A stretch of DNA of 64,000 nucleotides from Datisca glomerata (Eukaryota > Streptophyta > Magnoliopsida > Cucurbitales > Datiscaceae). The stretch is taken from the NCBI GenBank assembly GCA_003255025.1, contig QANY01008108.1:245043-309042 (forward strand), read 5' to 3'. The translations under genes and the position numbers were made by a program. Below, one piece after another: positions 43,418-54,185 of this stretch; positions within the stretch are counted from its first letter, which is position 1, and each line of letters begins with the position of its first letter. The notes beneath the pieces are model-generated. The model saw nothing but the letters and a program-made list of their open reading frames with translations. It made no database searches and was not told the origin of the DNA.

Positions 43418-44594
43418 GGTTTTTTTTGTTTAATTTTCATTTTTTTACATATATATATGTAATTGTTTAGTAAATAAATTAATAATAATTTTTTTATGTG
43501 TAAAATAAATTAATCTATGAAAAAAATATTTAATTTCATACATAATTAGCGTGAGCATGCTTTTTTTACTACATGGTTTATAAATTATCATTTTTTATTT
43601 TTTCACCCAATGCTAATCAAATAGCAAAAGAATGATCATGAATGATAACAAATTTAAACAAGTGTCACTAAAAATAAATAAATAATTTTGTTTGAGATAT
43701 AAATATACCATTTTTTTTATTTTGGACTATTTAGTTCACTAATTATCATTTTTCCTTTCTTCCTTCATTGCTAGGAATGATCATGGATGGTAACTAGTTT
43801 AAACAATTGTCACTAAATAAAATCCATAAACTTTCAAAATAAAATAATTTTTGTTTAGGATATAAATATACCACGTTTTTTTTTATTTTGGACCACTTAG
43901 TTCACTAATTACCATCATTGCTAGAATTAATCATGAATTGTAACTTGTTCAAAAAAATGTCACAAAAATGATGGTCAAAAATTAAAAAGAAAAGAAGAGA
44001 AGACTTGAAAGAACATAAAAAAAAATTAAAACTTAAATATTTGCATAATCTTGTATAGAGATTTTACTCTCTATTTTCATGTATTTTTATGTATGAGAAA
44101 TTATCATAGGAGATCTTTTCATCAAATGTACACTTTCAACCCATTAAATGGTTGATTCACATTGAGTTAATTTTACACCCCTCAAAATTTTATCCTCATT
44201 CTCATTGATTGAGTTGGTGACAAAAAAATTTTCATCATCAAACTTGTAGAGAAATAAATAATATATGAAAATAAAACTTAAGATTTTAGGAGAAATGATA
44301 AAGAATGAGCAAACAAACCTATATATGGAAAATGAAACAAAGAAATATCAAATATATGAGTATGAAGAAGAGAGATGGTTAATTAGAATGAACAAGATAT
44401 ATTGTAAGTTAAAATGTAAGAGATTTGAACTACCTTAATAAAAAGAAAATGAGAAGATGGAAGATGAATAGATATGAAAACTCTCATTCTTTCTCTTTTT
44501 CACTATTTTCTCAAAACCTCTATTTCTCTCTCTAAAATCCCTTCTCTTCCTCGCTCTTCCAAAATCTTTCCTTTCAAGTGAAGAACTCCACTCT

Positions 44595-44602
44595 ATTTAT
44601 AA
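44595..44602 (-). promoter_or_regulatory. TATA box of Ogre copy 2 5' LTR
   Basis: The minus strand reads TATAAATA, then GAGTGGAGTTCTTCACTTG. It is conserved in position across three LTRs and is the likely promoter core for the element's RNA. Confidence 0.65.
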
Positions 44603-44797
44603 GCAAACGTAGTGCTTCACTTTTTTTATTTTAATCTTTTTGTTCCTTTTTTTTATTTTTAGTCATTGGACAAATTTTCTTATTTTTAGGCGTTAAGTTA
44701 TTTTGCAAATCATACACATAGTCTTAGACTAATATATGGATAAAAAATAAAATTTATATTTTTAAAGTATTGGACCGGATAAAATACGGTATCTACA

Positions 44798-45152
44798 GCT
44801 GTCATCCACATTAATGCCCTTTTTAAGGGTAACAACTTTATAGCTAGGGGCGGGCAGCCAACGCAGACACAAATTTCACTTGACAGGCTCGTCGATGACA
44901 AGAGAATCACGCGGACTTTTAAATATGGCATTTAAAGGATGACGAAGAGGGAAACGATAACCATGAAAAGCAAAGTCAGGTAGATCGAAAGAGGAAGCCC
45001 CCTTCCAAGAATGAAGGAGGCCCAAGAAGGGGAATGATCGTTGTTCCCGTAAAAAAGAAAGAAAGTGGGGGAAAAAAATGAAAATTTCATTCCATTTCAG
45101 CCATGTGAAGGAGGCGAAGATGGAGGAAATGAGCAGAGAAGTTACCTAGTTA
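44798..45152 (+). other. Outer element interior, right of the Ogre insertion
   Basis: Non-coding and purine-rich (GGAGGCCCAAGAAGGGGAAT). It continues after the MITE to the polypurine tract at 46161-46169 (GGAGGGAAC). Confidence 0.6.
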
Positions 45153-45693
45153 GGCCTTGTTTGGCCGCGAGTACTAAAAGACTGGACAATACTGTTTTAG
45201 TATTGTCCCGTGTTTGACTTGTCAGTCAGTCAGGATTAGCTAATAAGGTTAGACTAAATAACACTCTTATCACCTTATTAACTAATACGGTCCTGATCAC
45301 TGGTCAGCAGGACTAAGAGTAAAAAAAATTCTCGCTCCATTTCTCATCTTTAAATTTTCTTTCGATAGGCTATGTTTTTACATATTTATTTAATATTCAC
45401 ATTTTATATAAGACTTAAATGTATACTTTAATATTGTGGAATGTATTGTCTACTTGGAAATATGAAATATTTTGTGTGATCGAACATTCAAAATAACATG
45501 TAGCCTTCAGGAATAAATGATGAAGCATAATTTAACAATTCACTACTACTATGTACCAAACAGTGTACAAATAATAATAATTTTTAACCGATACATCATC
45601 AAACATTTGACTGTATTATTTAATCTGATACAATACAGTACAATCTAATCCGATATATTTAGTACATTACTATTCCGACTATCAAACAAGGCC
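45153..45693. mobile_element. Tourist/PIF-Harbinger-type MITE (541 bp)
   Basis: The terminal inverted repeat is GGCCTTGTTTG on the left; the right end CAAACAAGGCC is its exact complement over 11 bases. TTA flanks both sides (45150-45152 and 45694-45696), the 3-bp duplication of PIF/Harbinger elements. No coding frame. GGCCTTGTTTGG is a familiar Tourist-type terminus. Confidence 0.88.
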
Positions 45694-45696
45694 TTA

Positions 45697-46169
45697 TAGG
45701 CCTAGGAGAAAAACTGCCCATTTAATGGGGGAATTTACGCCAACCATAACGGCACCCGTTGAACGGCCGAAAATCGAACATTTCGTTAACCGATGAGAGA
45801 GTTGCGGGAAATCAAACGTACTCCAAATCAACTGCAGGAGTGAAAGAATGTATCCGGATGAAGCGGCACGTCCAGGAGTCAAGATCCCCCACGCACCTCT
45901 ATGCGCTAATAAAGCCTTTGTTCTCGAGAGATCGATGACATTAACTCTCGGAAAGGATGAAGCTGCACACGACAAAATTCAGGGAGATAAATAATTTCGT
46001 TTAGTGTTATATTCTCTAAGGGGAAAACTGTGAATACGTGTGAAAAACTCAGGATGAGCAAAAACTCCCAGTCTATCACTACATAAAGATAACTCGGACG
46101 AGGAGCTTGGATAATGAAGTCTTAGGACCTGGGTGAGTGAAGCCACATAAATCCTTGACTGGAGGGAAC
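45697..46169 (+). other. Outer element 3' interior with polypurine tract
   Basis: Minus-strand frames here (45694-45975 and 45979-46227) have no recognisable motif and lie inside element sequence. The interval ends in GGAGGGAAC (46161-46169), a polypurine tract directly before the LTR. Confidence 0.55.
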
Positions 46170-46971
46170 TGTTATGAGTGTTTTTACAACCTTGAATGAC
46201 GCAACGACGTGTGTTACGACATGTCATATTGAGAAGCTTAAGACAAAGGAAAGTTCTCGAGGACGAGGACTAACTTCACTCAGCTAGTCTAAAGACAGCT
46301 CAGGTCACACAAGCCCAAGCTCACAGAAAGAAAAGAGTAAAACCTATTAAGAGAGCTCCGATAACCCCGAGTGCAGGGTCATCATTACCCGCCAAAGGTA
46401 ACGACCGAGGTGGTACTCCATCTTAATCCTGGGCATTCAACTGGTCCAGTCGATGCGGTAGAATGATAGGATAGCATCCTCTCGATCACCTCATGGGCAC
46501 ATTGAAACTTAATATCCACCAGCTTTATGTCAAATGTCACCTCCTTTCCATCCTATCAGCGCTAGTCAAGACATGTTTATATCCTGGAAAACTTCCCCAA
46601 TACGCCTTTGAAGGCTTCTTCGACACGCATCCTCTTACACAAGGACTCATGTATAAATATATTGATGTATTAACAAAAAAATTTATGCTCATTCTTCCTT
46701 AAGAAAATTATGCCAAAATATCAACAAATGGATGACTTAGGCATCAGAGGTTCTTAGACGGGGCAACCACCCTCGGTTCCTCACCTTTAGGGTTCTTTAT
46801 TCGTATTTTGTAGACAATGAGGCCATGAGGAGATCTACCCAGGAAGATGAGGACGTTCAGTGTGGAGAAAATATCACATGGCACCATTATCGCAGATTCT
46901 TTCGAGAGAATGATTCTCACATTTAACAACAAAGACTGACATTGCTACTGTTGAAATTGTTGCCTAAAATA
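46170..46971 (+). repeat. 3' LTR of outer element
   Basis: It starts TGTTATGAGTGTTTTTAC and ends GTTGCCTAAAATA (terminal CA mutated to TA). TATAAATA at 46652-46659 is intact, unlike the 5' copy. The next five bases AAGTA pair with AAGTG before the 5' LTR. Confidence 0.85.
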
Positions 46972-48150
46972 AAGTAAACGCAACAATATCAAGTTTGTTG
47001 CAAAGTGTATTGTTGACCTGCAAACCATGGTTACAGAGACTAAATTGAGTTGGAATAAAATTTTACGAAGCTGGACAGAGAAAAATCTTAATCTTATTCA
47101 TGTTATTAATAATACAAACAATTTCAATTTTTTAGATTGAGCAAAAGAATTTGACTGGAAAAAATTAAATTTACAGAAGTTAGTCAGAATAAATAGAAAC
47201 ATCAAAAGTGCATTTAGTAAAAAAGATTCCCTGTTATATGAAATGTCATTAGTTTTAGGATAAATTTCACTTACGCCTACCTCTTAACATTTACTCAACA
47301 CTCCTTCAACTTCAAATGCTTCTCCAGAGTTTTTTAAACTTTCACCATTAGTAATTTTAATCAATAACATCTCATCCATTTATTTTTCAATTTAATCTAT
47401 AATCCACTAAAAGTGGGAAGAAGATGAGAATATTTTTTTAAACAATTTTATCTGATTTTTATTGATACATAAATAACTTTCTAATTACACTTGTCATTTA
47501 AGAATGGATTAATTTTTATGAAAATAAAAAATTGATCAAAATATGTATTAATTTTTTAAATTCAATCACCTATCCAATGAATTTTGAAAAAAAGAAGTGA
47601 TTAATGAATAATTTTTAAGTTAATTTGATAACTACGAATGAATTTTATTAAGTTATTAAAGGAAAAGGAAAATTTTATCTATAAAGTTTAAATAATATAA
47701 TTTAAAATACAATTCAATTAGAACATACTCTTAAAAACTTTAATTAATTTATATTTCATTTGTTCGTATAATTAATATTTTATATAAATATAGCTATACA
47801 ATATTTAGAATAAAAAATTAAAATTTCCTATACAAATGAAAAAAAAAGACCAACTTTACAGTAAAATATGAATTAAATAATAAAATTTAATTATATTACT
47901 TTTTATTTTTATTTTTGAGAGAATCACTCCACCGTATACTTTTAACTTTTATCATATAAACACGCTATGTTCTATAAGTTGATTGAATAATAATACATCA
48001 ATCATTAAAAAAATAACATTAACATATTATTGATTTTTACTAAATAAAATATTTTAGTATTGAATATAATTTTTTAATCACATAAACATAATATAATTAT
48101 AAATAATAATATAATCCATTGAATTATATGCAATGCACATGTGTATTCTA
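46972..48150. other. A+T-rich intergenic DNA with a dispersed repeat
   Basis: No gene. The part 47265-47400 (GGATAAATTTCACTTACGCC ... ACATCTCATCCATTTATTTT) resembles, on the other strand, the segment 62510-62650. The rest is A/T-rich with no motif recognised. Confidence 0.5.
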
Positions 48151-48431
48151 TTCAATGGTCAAATTGAGTGCATGGAGGAAGTTTTTCCTATTGAGAATGA
48201 AAGTGGAGGGGCTATAAATGTAATTATAACTGATCACTATTTTGACACGAAATAGGTCCAAAGTCTTTTCACCTTGTTTGTGTACAAAGTTGGATAATCT
48301 TTTCAAGTATCCCATGCCGCGATCGTGAAGCAGTTGAAAACGCCTCCGTATCAAGAGGGAAATGGGGGTAGTATCGTCTTTTCGAAATAAAAAGGCAGGC
48401 ATTTTCGGCATATTGGAATATTTCTGGTACA

Positions 48432-48439
48432 TGACGTCA
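48432..48439. promoter_or_regulatory. TGACGTCA palindrome upstream of the DUF506 gene
   Basis: A perfect 8-bp palindrome with an ACGT core, the C-box/CRE type bound by plant bZIP factors (TGA, HY5-like). It lies about 850 bases upstream of the start codon and 110 bases from a G-box. Confidence 0.5.
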
Positions 48440-48543
48440 TTATCTTTTACGTGGAGACTAGTAGCCGAGACCACGAGGAAAACTAGTTTGACTGCTCGAC
48501 ACGTACACCTTAAGTTAAGATCAGTTTTCTGTCCAGGTCGGAT

Positions 48544-48551
48544 CCACGTGG
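48544..48551. promoter_or_regulatory. G-box CCACGTGG upstream of the DUF506 gene
   Basis: A perfect palindrome with CACGTG core, a site for plant bZIP and bHLH factors and part of the ABRE type (ACGTGG). It sits about 110 bases before a (TC)n tract that may mark the transcription start region. Confidence 0.5.
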
Positions 48552-48657
48552 AAGTTTATTCCATGTCAGCAGCATGACCTTTACCTTTAAAAGTTCCTGC
48601 CCCTCCTCTTCTTCGTCTTATCGCCACCTGGGGAAAGCTGAAATCACACTCAAAACA

Positions 48658-48677
48658 TCTCTCTCTCTCTCTCTCTC
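48658..48677 (+). promoter_or_regulatory. (CT)n pyrimidine patch, likely near transcription start
   Basis: An uninterrupted CT run of about 20 bases followed by CCGGCAGATATTCCGCCGG. Such Y-patches are common in plant core promoters and leaders. No clear TATA box precedes it. Confidence 0.45.
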
Positions 48678-48678
48678 C

Positions 48679-49281
48679 GGCAGATATTCCGCCGGAAAAC
48701 TCACAGCATCACCGGAAAGAATGGAGGCTGTAGTCTCTGATTGTTTTTCTAATCATCCGACCGTAAACGTCATTTTCTCATGCCGTCACGTATTTCGGGA
48801 ACTCTAACTATATCAGAAATATCCTAAGCAAAAGCGACTTTACTTGGCAGAGTTTCAAAGTTATTCCATGCTTTGTCCTGCAAATTAGAGGCAAAACTAG
48901 TATATAATAATTAAGGATTATAGTTGAATTTTCCTAAGCGCGTCAGATTGTGGTTAATAACTCTGGGTTTCTGTGTGGATTCCGTTCGCTAATATCAAGA
49001 ATATATGCGGCGGGGCCATCGATAATAGTTTCGATCGACGTATCAGCTACAGGACTCGGTATCTTTGTGGTTTAATTTTTACCAAACTGTGAGTTGTACT
49101 GTAATCATACGATTTCGTTCTTGTTTTGAAATTAAAGGCGAAGAAGTAGAGTTAAATAGTTAGGTTTACTTGGGCTAAGGAAGCCATACACAAGCTTAGC
49201 CTTGTGAAAATGGAGAAAATGTTGTTGAAGATCTGAGGTGCTGATAGAGAGAACTTCCTCGTGATTTTGATCACGCTGATC
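48679..49281 (+). other. Probable long 5' leader of the DUF506 gene with short upstream ORFs
   Basis: Upstream ORFs, if the leader is not spliced: 48721-48807 (28 codons, starting MEAVVSDCF), 48868-48888 (6 codons), 49005-49025 (6 codons, MRRGHR) and 49210-49236 (8 codons, MEKMLLKI, ending 45 bases before the main ATG). The true leader could be shorter, or contain an intron. Confidence 0.45.
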
Positions 49282-50946
49282 ATGCCTTTCCCGATGAAGA
49301 TCCAACCAATTGATTGCAATACGGTTGATGTACCAGCTCGGTTTGAGCCGGTTAAGCCGGTAATGAAGTCGCGGCTTAAGCGATTGTTCGAGAGGCAATT
49401 CCAGAACGTACTGAGAAACTCTGCGGCAGAGAAGACCGGGTTAGAAGAGTTGCATTTCAACAAAGATAGCTCGAACGGTTTGGTGGAGTTCGAGCCGAGT
49501 TCTCTATGCTTGGCAAAGATGGTGCAGAATTTTATTGAGGACAACAATAGTAGCGAGAAACAGCTCACATCGGCTAGCGGCCGCACCCGCTGCAACTGCT
49601 TCAACGGGAACCGTACGGACAGCTCCGAAGACGAACTTGACGCACATGGCGGTTTCTGCGACTCAAGCTTTTCTTCCTCTGCCGAAGCGTGTGAGCTTCT
49701 TAAGGTATATAAGAAAAGACTAAGATCATCTTGTTTCGTTAAGTTCTTTCTGTTCATTTTTTTTTGCTTTTTTATTTATGTTCTGTTTTCTGAAACGTTT
49801 TCATTTGTGGGCAGAGTTTGGTTCCTTGCACGAGTACTTCTGAGAGGAACTTGCTAGCTGACACTGCGAGGATCGTAGAGAGCAAGGTCTGCAAGCGTAA
49901 AGACGAATTTGCCAGGAAAATTGTCACTGAAGGATTGCTGGCTCTTGGATACGATGCTTCTATCTGCAAATCTCGCTGGGAAAAATCTTCCTCTTTTCCC
50001 GCCGGTACTCTCTCCCCCTATCTGAATTTCCAAAAATATATGTTTTTGGTTGCTAGGAAAAATCGAAAAAAAAATGGAGGTTGTTGTCCCAACTTAGGAA
50101 AGCATGTTTTGTGCTTTATTCGTTTTAAGCAAATTTGGGTGTTGTTAGAAGGTGGGAATCAGTTTGATAATCGGTTTATCATCTCCCTCTACCATCCAAT
50201 CAAAAACTGAGGAATCAATATGTGGTCATGCAAAATTGCAATATGTAGGTCTCTCGAAATTGAAATCCGTGGCCTTCTCTTTCTCTCTCTGTGTTTTTTT
50301 TTTTTGGGGGGGGGGGGGGGNNNNNNNNNNGGGGGGGTATGACTCTCTTTGTTTCTGGAGGAAGGTTAACATCAATTCTCTTTTCTGATGCGCAGGAGAA
50401 TATGAATACGTAGACGTGGTTTTCCAAGGGGATCGCTTGCTAATTGACATTGACTTCCGATCAGAATTCGAAATAGCTAGGTCAACAAAAACCTACAAAT
50501 CGATCCTCCAAACCCTTCCTTACATCTTTCTTGGTAAGGGCGATCGGCTTCAGATGATAATCTCCATCGTATCAGAGGCAGCAAATCAGAGCCTGAAGAA
50601 GAAAGGGATGCATGTCCCGCCATGGAGGAAAGTCGAATACGTCCAAGCAAAATGGCTTTCTCCGTACACTCGGATGTCAATCGCACCGATTCCAAAACCC
50701 AATCCTGATATCAACCGGGCCCTTATTCAGTCTTGCGAACTGAAACAGGGTCAAGGCGGAAAGAACTCGGTGGATTATACAGAGTCGGGCGAGATGGTAT
50801 TTTCTCTTTCAGAAAAATTAACAGGTGAGAAAGAGAAAGCAACGATGGTGAAGGAATGGGAACCACCGGAGGTTAAGCCCAAGAGTTCACGACTTGGGGT
50901 TAGGATTGTTACTGGATTGGCTTCAGTTATTGAAGATGAGCCATGA
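49282..50946 (+). CDS. DUF506 / PDDEXK-like nuclease-superfamily protein, 387 aa, three exons
   Basis: Exons: 49282-49704, 49815-50004 and 50396-50946, all with GT...AG introns and consistent phase. The start is the ATG giving MPFPMKIQPIDCN, the family's usual N-terminus; a GTG 21 bases upstream is not needed. Residues 1-150 are low-complexity with an acidic/Cys stretch (CNCFNGNRTDSSEDELDAH). The DUF506 (PDDEXK_6) domain runs from about 155 to 300: LADTARIVES, then IDIDFRSEFEIA (D222, D224, E228, E230), LPYIFLGKGDRLQ, AANQSLKKKGMHVPPWRK (to 283) and VQAKWLSPY. The family is assigned to the PDDEXK nuclease fold by remote similarity, but catalysis is unproven. Some Arabidopsis members are linked to root-hair or stress responses. 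It is the one well-supported host gene here. Intron 2 contains an assembly gap. Confidence 0.92.
50297..50337. other. Poly-G run with 10-N gap inside intron 2
   Basis: A T-run, then about 15 G, ten N, then seven G. The gap has a fixed length of 10, so the real size is unknown. It does not touch exons or splice sites. Confidence 0.9.
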
Positions 50947-51076
50947 AATTTTGTTTTTGTTTGTCTTTTTGTTTTTTTAACTACAGAGAGATCTGAATAT
51001 ATCCTATATGACTCTATGGTGTTAACCGTCTAATCCCCTTCTGTTTTTTGTGTAAGGGTTGGATTTTACTAATATC

Positions 51077-51082
51077 AATAAA
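51077..51082 (+). terminator. Poly-A signal AATAAA of the DUF506 gene
   Basis: AATAAA lies 131 bases after the stop codon, in a T-rich region as is usual for a plant 3' end. Confidence 0.6.
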
Positions 51083-51160
51083 ACTTTATCGCATAATAGT
51101 TTAAATACGTAACAGATTCTGTTTTGGAGGGTTTCTGTTTCAATGTATTGCTCATTACTT

Positions 51161-51248
51161 CTGTTTATCAATGGAATTTCAAAGCAAAATTGTGTAGAAT
51201 CTTTCTGTTTATCAATGAATTTTCACAGCAAAGTTGTGGAAAATTTAA
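51161..51248. repeat. 44-bp near-tandem duplication behind the DUF506 gene
   Basis: CTGTTTATCAATGGAATTTC at 51161 recurs at 51205 as CTGTTTATCAATGAATTTTC, followed in both by ...CAGCAAA(G/A)TTGTG. Confidence 0.65.
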
Positions 51249-53872
51249 TCATCTATTTGATATGATCTTCTGTTCAATTCAATAGGTTTATAAGTCTATA
51301 AACAATTGGCGAAAGGCGTAAAGGTAAAGAAAAATTCATAATTCCATTTTTTTCTTTAAATCTCTTTTCAGTAGGAATGGTGCTTTGATATTATATTACT
51401 GAAATCTTATATTCTTTTCTTAGGGTTGAAGAACAGTGGAATTTCGTAGTTGATGACAAACTGACTCCGTGCACTTTCGCGCTCGGTGAGGAAGGAACTC
51501 TCTTTCATTCTCTAAGAACTTGGATTTGGTAGTCTCCAACAGCCATAATATTCTTTGATGAATATGAAAACAGTGTTTTGGGTTCCTAATTGTTGATGCA
51601 CTTTTACTCTCATTCTTATCGTGCTGATATATGTAAAGAATATTGTGTTTTGTTCTTTTTTTGTGAAATTAATAACGGGAAGCATCCCTAATTTCTAGAA
51701 AACTCGAGCCATAACCCAAGAGCAATTTTAGCAGCTACACTATCTACGTCAGGATTGCCCAACAAAAACTTAAGTTTTCAAAACATTTACATAATTCAAG
51801 CATTATCGGCCGATTACTGTTTGTCGTAAAAAAGTTGTCTACTCTAGTTGGTTGTTGCATTTTACACACTCTGAAGTTATATTTCCTTAAGGTGATGTTG
51901 ATGTCTTCTTTAGGCAGAATGATGGTTAATATAGTATGCTTACAGTTCACAATTTGAGCAGCATTATGTACTTAAGGAGTCGTGGATAATTTTTAGAGTC
52001 AGTGCTTGGATGTGGCTTGGAGCTTAGAGATCTTCCTCCTGATGGGAGTCATACATAAACTGCATATTTTTCTTCCTTACTAACTTGAGACTTCTGCGTC
52101 ACTTTTATACATATGAGAGTAAATAAGCGATAAGAGAGGGCAGTGGGACAAAGAAATAATTGTGCTTTTGGCTGGAGGTGCTTGAAAAAGGGACTTGAAA
52201 ATTAATACTTAGTTTTCAAAGCTTTAGGTAATTTCTAGAAATGACTGAGAGTATTGACTTTTACATTAGAGATCAAATTTGTAGGATAGTTGGGAAGGTG
52301 ACTTTCTATTCTATTCACCTTACACTGTATAAGTACGCTTTTTTGTTTTTCTTGTTGCGGGTGGTTGAAACTATGATTCGAGTTACCTACCAAGTCTGTT
52401 CCTCTCCTGATTTGACAAATAGTTCAGTCTCTTTTGAGTACATAGATATGGTTTATGGTAGGCTTCATCCTTCTCTTACGCCTTAAATTTTCGATTTTGA
52501 TATTTAATTACTTGAATGGTACTTTATTTGTAGAATATAAATGATTTAGATTTTAGTGAGAATCCGCCCTCCACTATTTCTAGGATGTACAATCTTGTCG
52601 TTGGGTGAAATATACTATATTTTCTTTACTCGTATGAAGCTTAAAGGAAAATTCATCCCCTCTCGGAAATTGCAGTCACTATTGAATTATGGTTCTTACT
52701 GTATTATTGTCCGAGAATAATCATTGCGATTGATGGGTCCGTCCTAAAATCCGTTTCCCTGTTATCATCTAACAAGGAAATTCAGTAGGGTCAGAGTAGA
52801 CTGTAATTTAGGATGGCGGGTCACTTTGCTTTAGTTTTTAACTCTTTTAATAGGAAAGTGCTTAAGCTATATCCAAAACTTGAGGTTAAAACGTTGTAAA
52901 TGTAGGACAGGGACTCCCCACCTAACTTTGTTCAACTTTTGTCTTTTACAAACTCTGTGGCTTTTGGCTGGTGCAGGAAAAAGAGGGTTCCTTGCGAGGT
53001 TGGCAACTTCATTTGGTCTTTTCTCCTCTATATTTTGGGTTATTATTTATTCCAAAGTGGCTTAAGATGATATAGCCAAACGGCTACTTGGTACATTTTT
53101 GGGATTTTAGAACACTAACAAATTCTACACTTCTGGTGTGAATTCCTTTGGAGGAAGGGAGATGTAGGAAGGATTCGTTACAAGTACTCAAGATATGGGG
53201 TTTTCCCCATTTTTTCTAATAATAAAATAAAACATAATCCAATAGGTTATTCCTTGGTATATATAATAATCTCTGAGGGAACCATCTTATTTTAATAGAA
53301 AATAAGACTTTAGTTTGGCTTTAGTGTCTCTTCTTCTTCCTGCAAAACTTGTTAATATAGTATCTCTATTTCATGGAAAGAGAAATTAATATTAAAGTCA
53401 GTTAACAAAAGTTTGAATTTAGAAGTATGTTATGCTATGAAGCATGTGATAAAATGTAAAAGTAGATGGCCTTCAAGTTAGTGCTCTGGTGGTGGTCACT
53501 AAGCATTGGGATTCTGATACTTTGAAAGGTAAAGGTTCTGTGGTAGTTGCATACATCAATTATACTGTCCTCTTCCATTCACTATAGAGAAAAAGAGAAG
53601 AAGATAGAACCCACTTACCCTTTACTATCTGTGCTTAAAGTCTGTAACATTAAAATTTAAATGGAATACCATCATCATATTATACAAGAACTTAAAAGAA
53701 GTAATTTTGTTGTCTTTATATTTTGCTCGGCTTATATCTTACTTTTAACTTAGGAATCATCACACACATTTTATTTAAGGATATGTATACGCCTTATGGA
53801 CAAAAAATGAGAATGTTTTCTTCAACTCTAAACCGTAATAGCTGAAAGAACTTAGAGAATGTGTATAATGCT
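51249..53872. other. Intergenic DNA, nothing recognised
   Basis: Sequence is less repetitive than elsewhere, but no frame longer than about 80 codons exists and none has a motif. Short frames at 52241-52486 and 52880-53065 look random, hydrophobic and without splice support. Confidence 0.5.
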
Positions 53873-54185
53873 AAATAGAATTGTAAGAAAATGTACTCTA
53901 TCGTCTTGATTGCTCCTACTTCTAAAAGAAGAAGGCAGAACTTTTATAGTTGGAGTACAAAGCTAGGTTAAGGAAAAAAATACAAAAGGTGGAAAGTGTA
54001 AACATGGAAGAGAGCAGAGGAGAAAACATGCAAAGGGAATAAAAACGGTTAGAGAGATAATGATTGTTGTTCCCTTTACACAGACAAAACAAAGTGTATT
54101 AAGCTACCACTGAGATAAGTGAAATAACATGTAGTCCTCCTTTGACTACCTGTTGTCCCTCTCTTCTTCTTCATCTTTAACTGCC
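53873..54185 (-). repeat. 3' LTR of copia element
   Basis: This matches the right LTR over ATTGCTCCTACTTCTAAAAG, AACATGCAAAGGGAATAAAA and ACAAAGTGTATT. A purine-rich GAGGGAGG (minus, just above 54185) is its polypurine tract. Confidence 0.82.

Larger units (their letters stand above)
29988..44797 (-). mobile_element. Ogre-type Ty3/gypsy retrotransposon, copy 2, full-length but decayed
   Basis: It has both LTRs (5' LTR 42608-44797; 3' LTR 29988-32246), a primer site, a deleted ORF1, gag, protease, intron zone, RT, two RNase H regions, integrase, a minisatellite 3' UTR and a polypurine tract. Total 14.8 kb. The 5-bp flanks read on the minus strand are ACAGC and ATATC, only 3 of 5 identical, so the target duplication has either decayed or was never exact. 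It lies wholly inside the outer element, hence is younger than that insertion. Frameshifts and stops are more frequent than in copy 1. Confidence 0.92.
42608..44797 (-). repeat. 5' LTR of Ogre copy 2
   Basis: Plus orientation: starts TGTCGCAACGTATATGCGAC, ends ATACGGTATCTACA; 2190 bases. Its minus-strand TATAAATA is at 44602-44595. It holds about 190 bases (43277-43468) that are absent from the 3' LTR, including a short hairpin. Confidence 0.9.
26550..46971 (+). mobile_element. Outer non-coding LTR retrotransposon (LARD-like), split by Ogre copy 2 and a MITE
   Basis: LTRs at 26550-27350 and 46170-46971 are homologous along their length. The flanks AAGTG (26545-26549) and AAGTA (46972-46976) agree at 4 of 5 bases. 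After the 5' LTR comes a primer site, a non-coding leader, then satellite blocks A and B. The interior resumes at 44798 after the Ogre insertion and ends in GGAGGGAAC before the 3' LTR. Without the insertions it would be about 5.1 kb. No gag or pol frame is present, so it must have relied on proteins from relatives such as the gag-protease family at 16.4-20.4 kb. Confidence 0.85.

Noticed and set aside
48574..48807. 77-codon frame upstream of the DUF506 gene as a separate gene
   Set aside because: It runs through the CT repeat (SLSLSGRYS) and has no family features; only its last ATG is kept as a possible uORF.
49132..49757. Minus-strand frames opposite exon 1 of the DUF506 gene
   Set aside because: They overlap a well-supported exon with family-typical protein; the antisense peptides are Ser/Leu-rich shadows.
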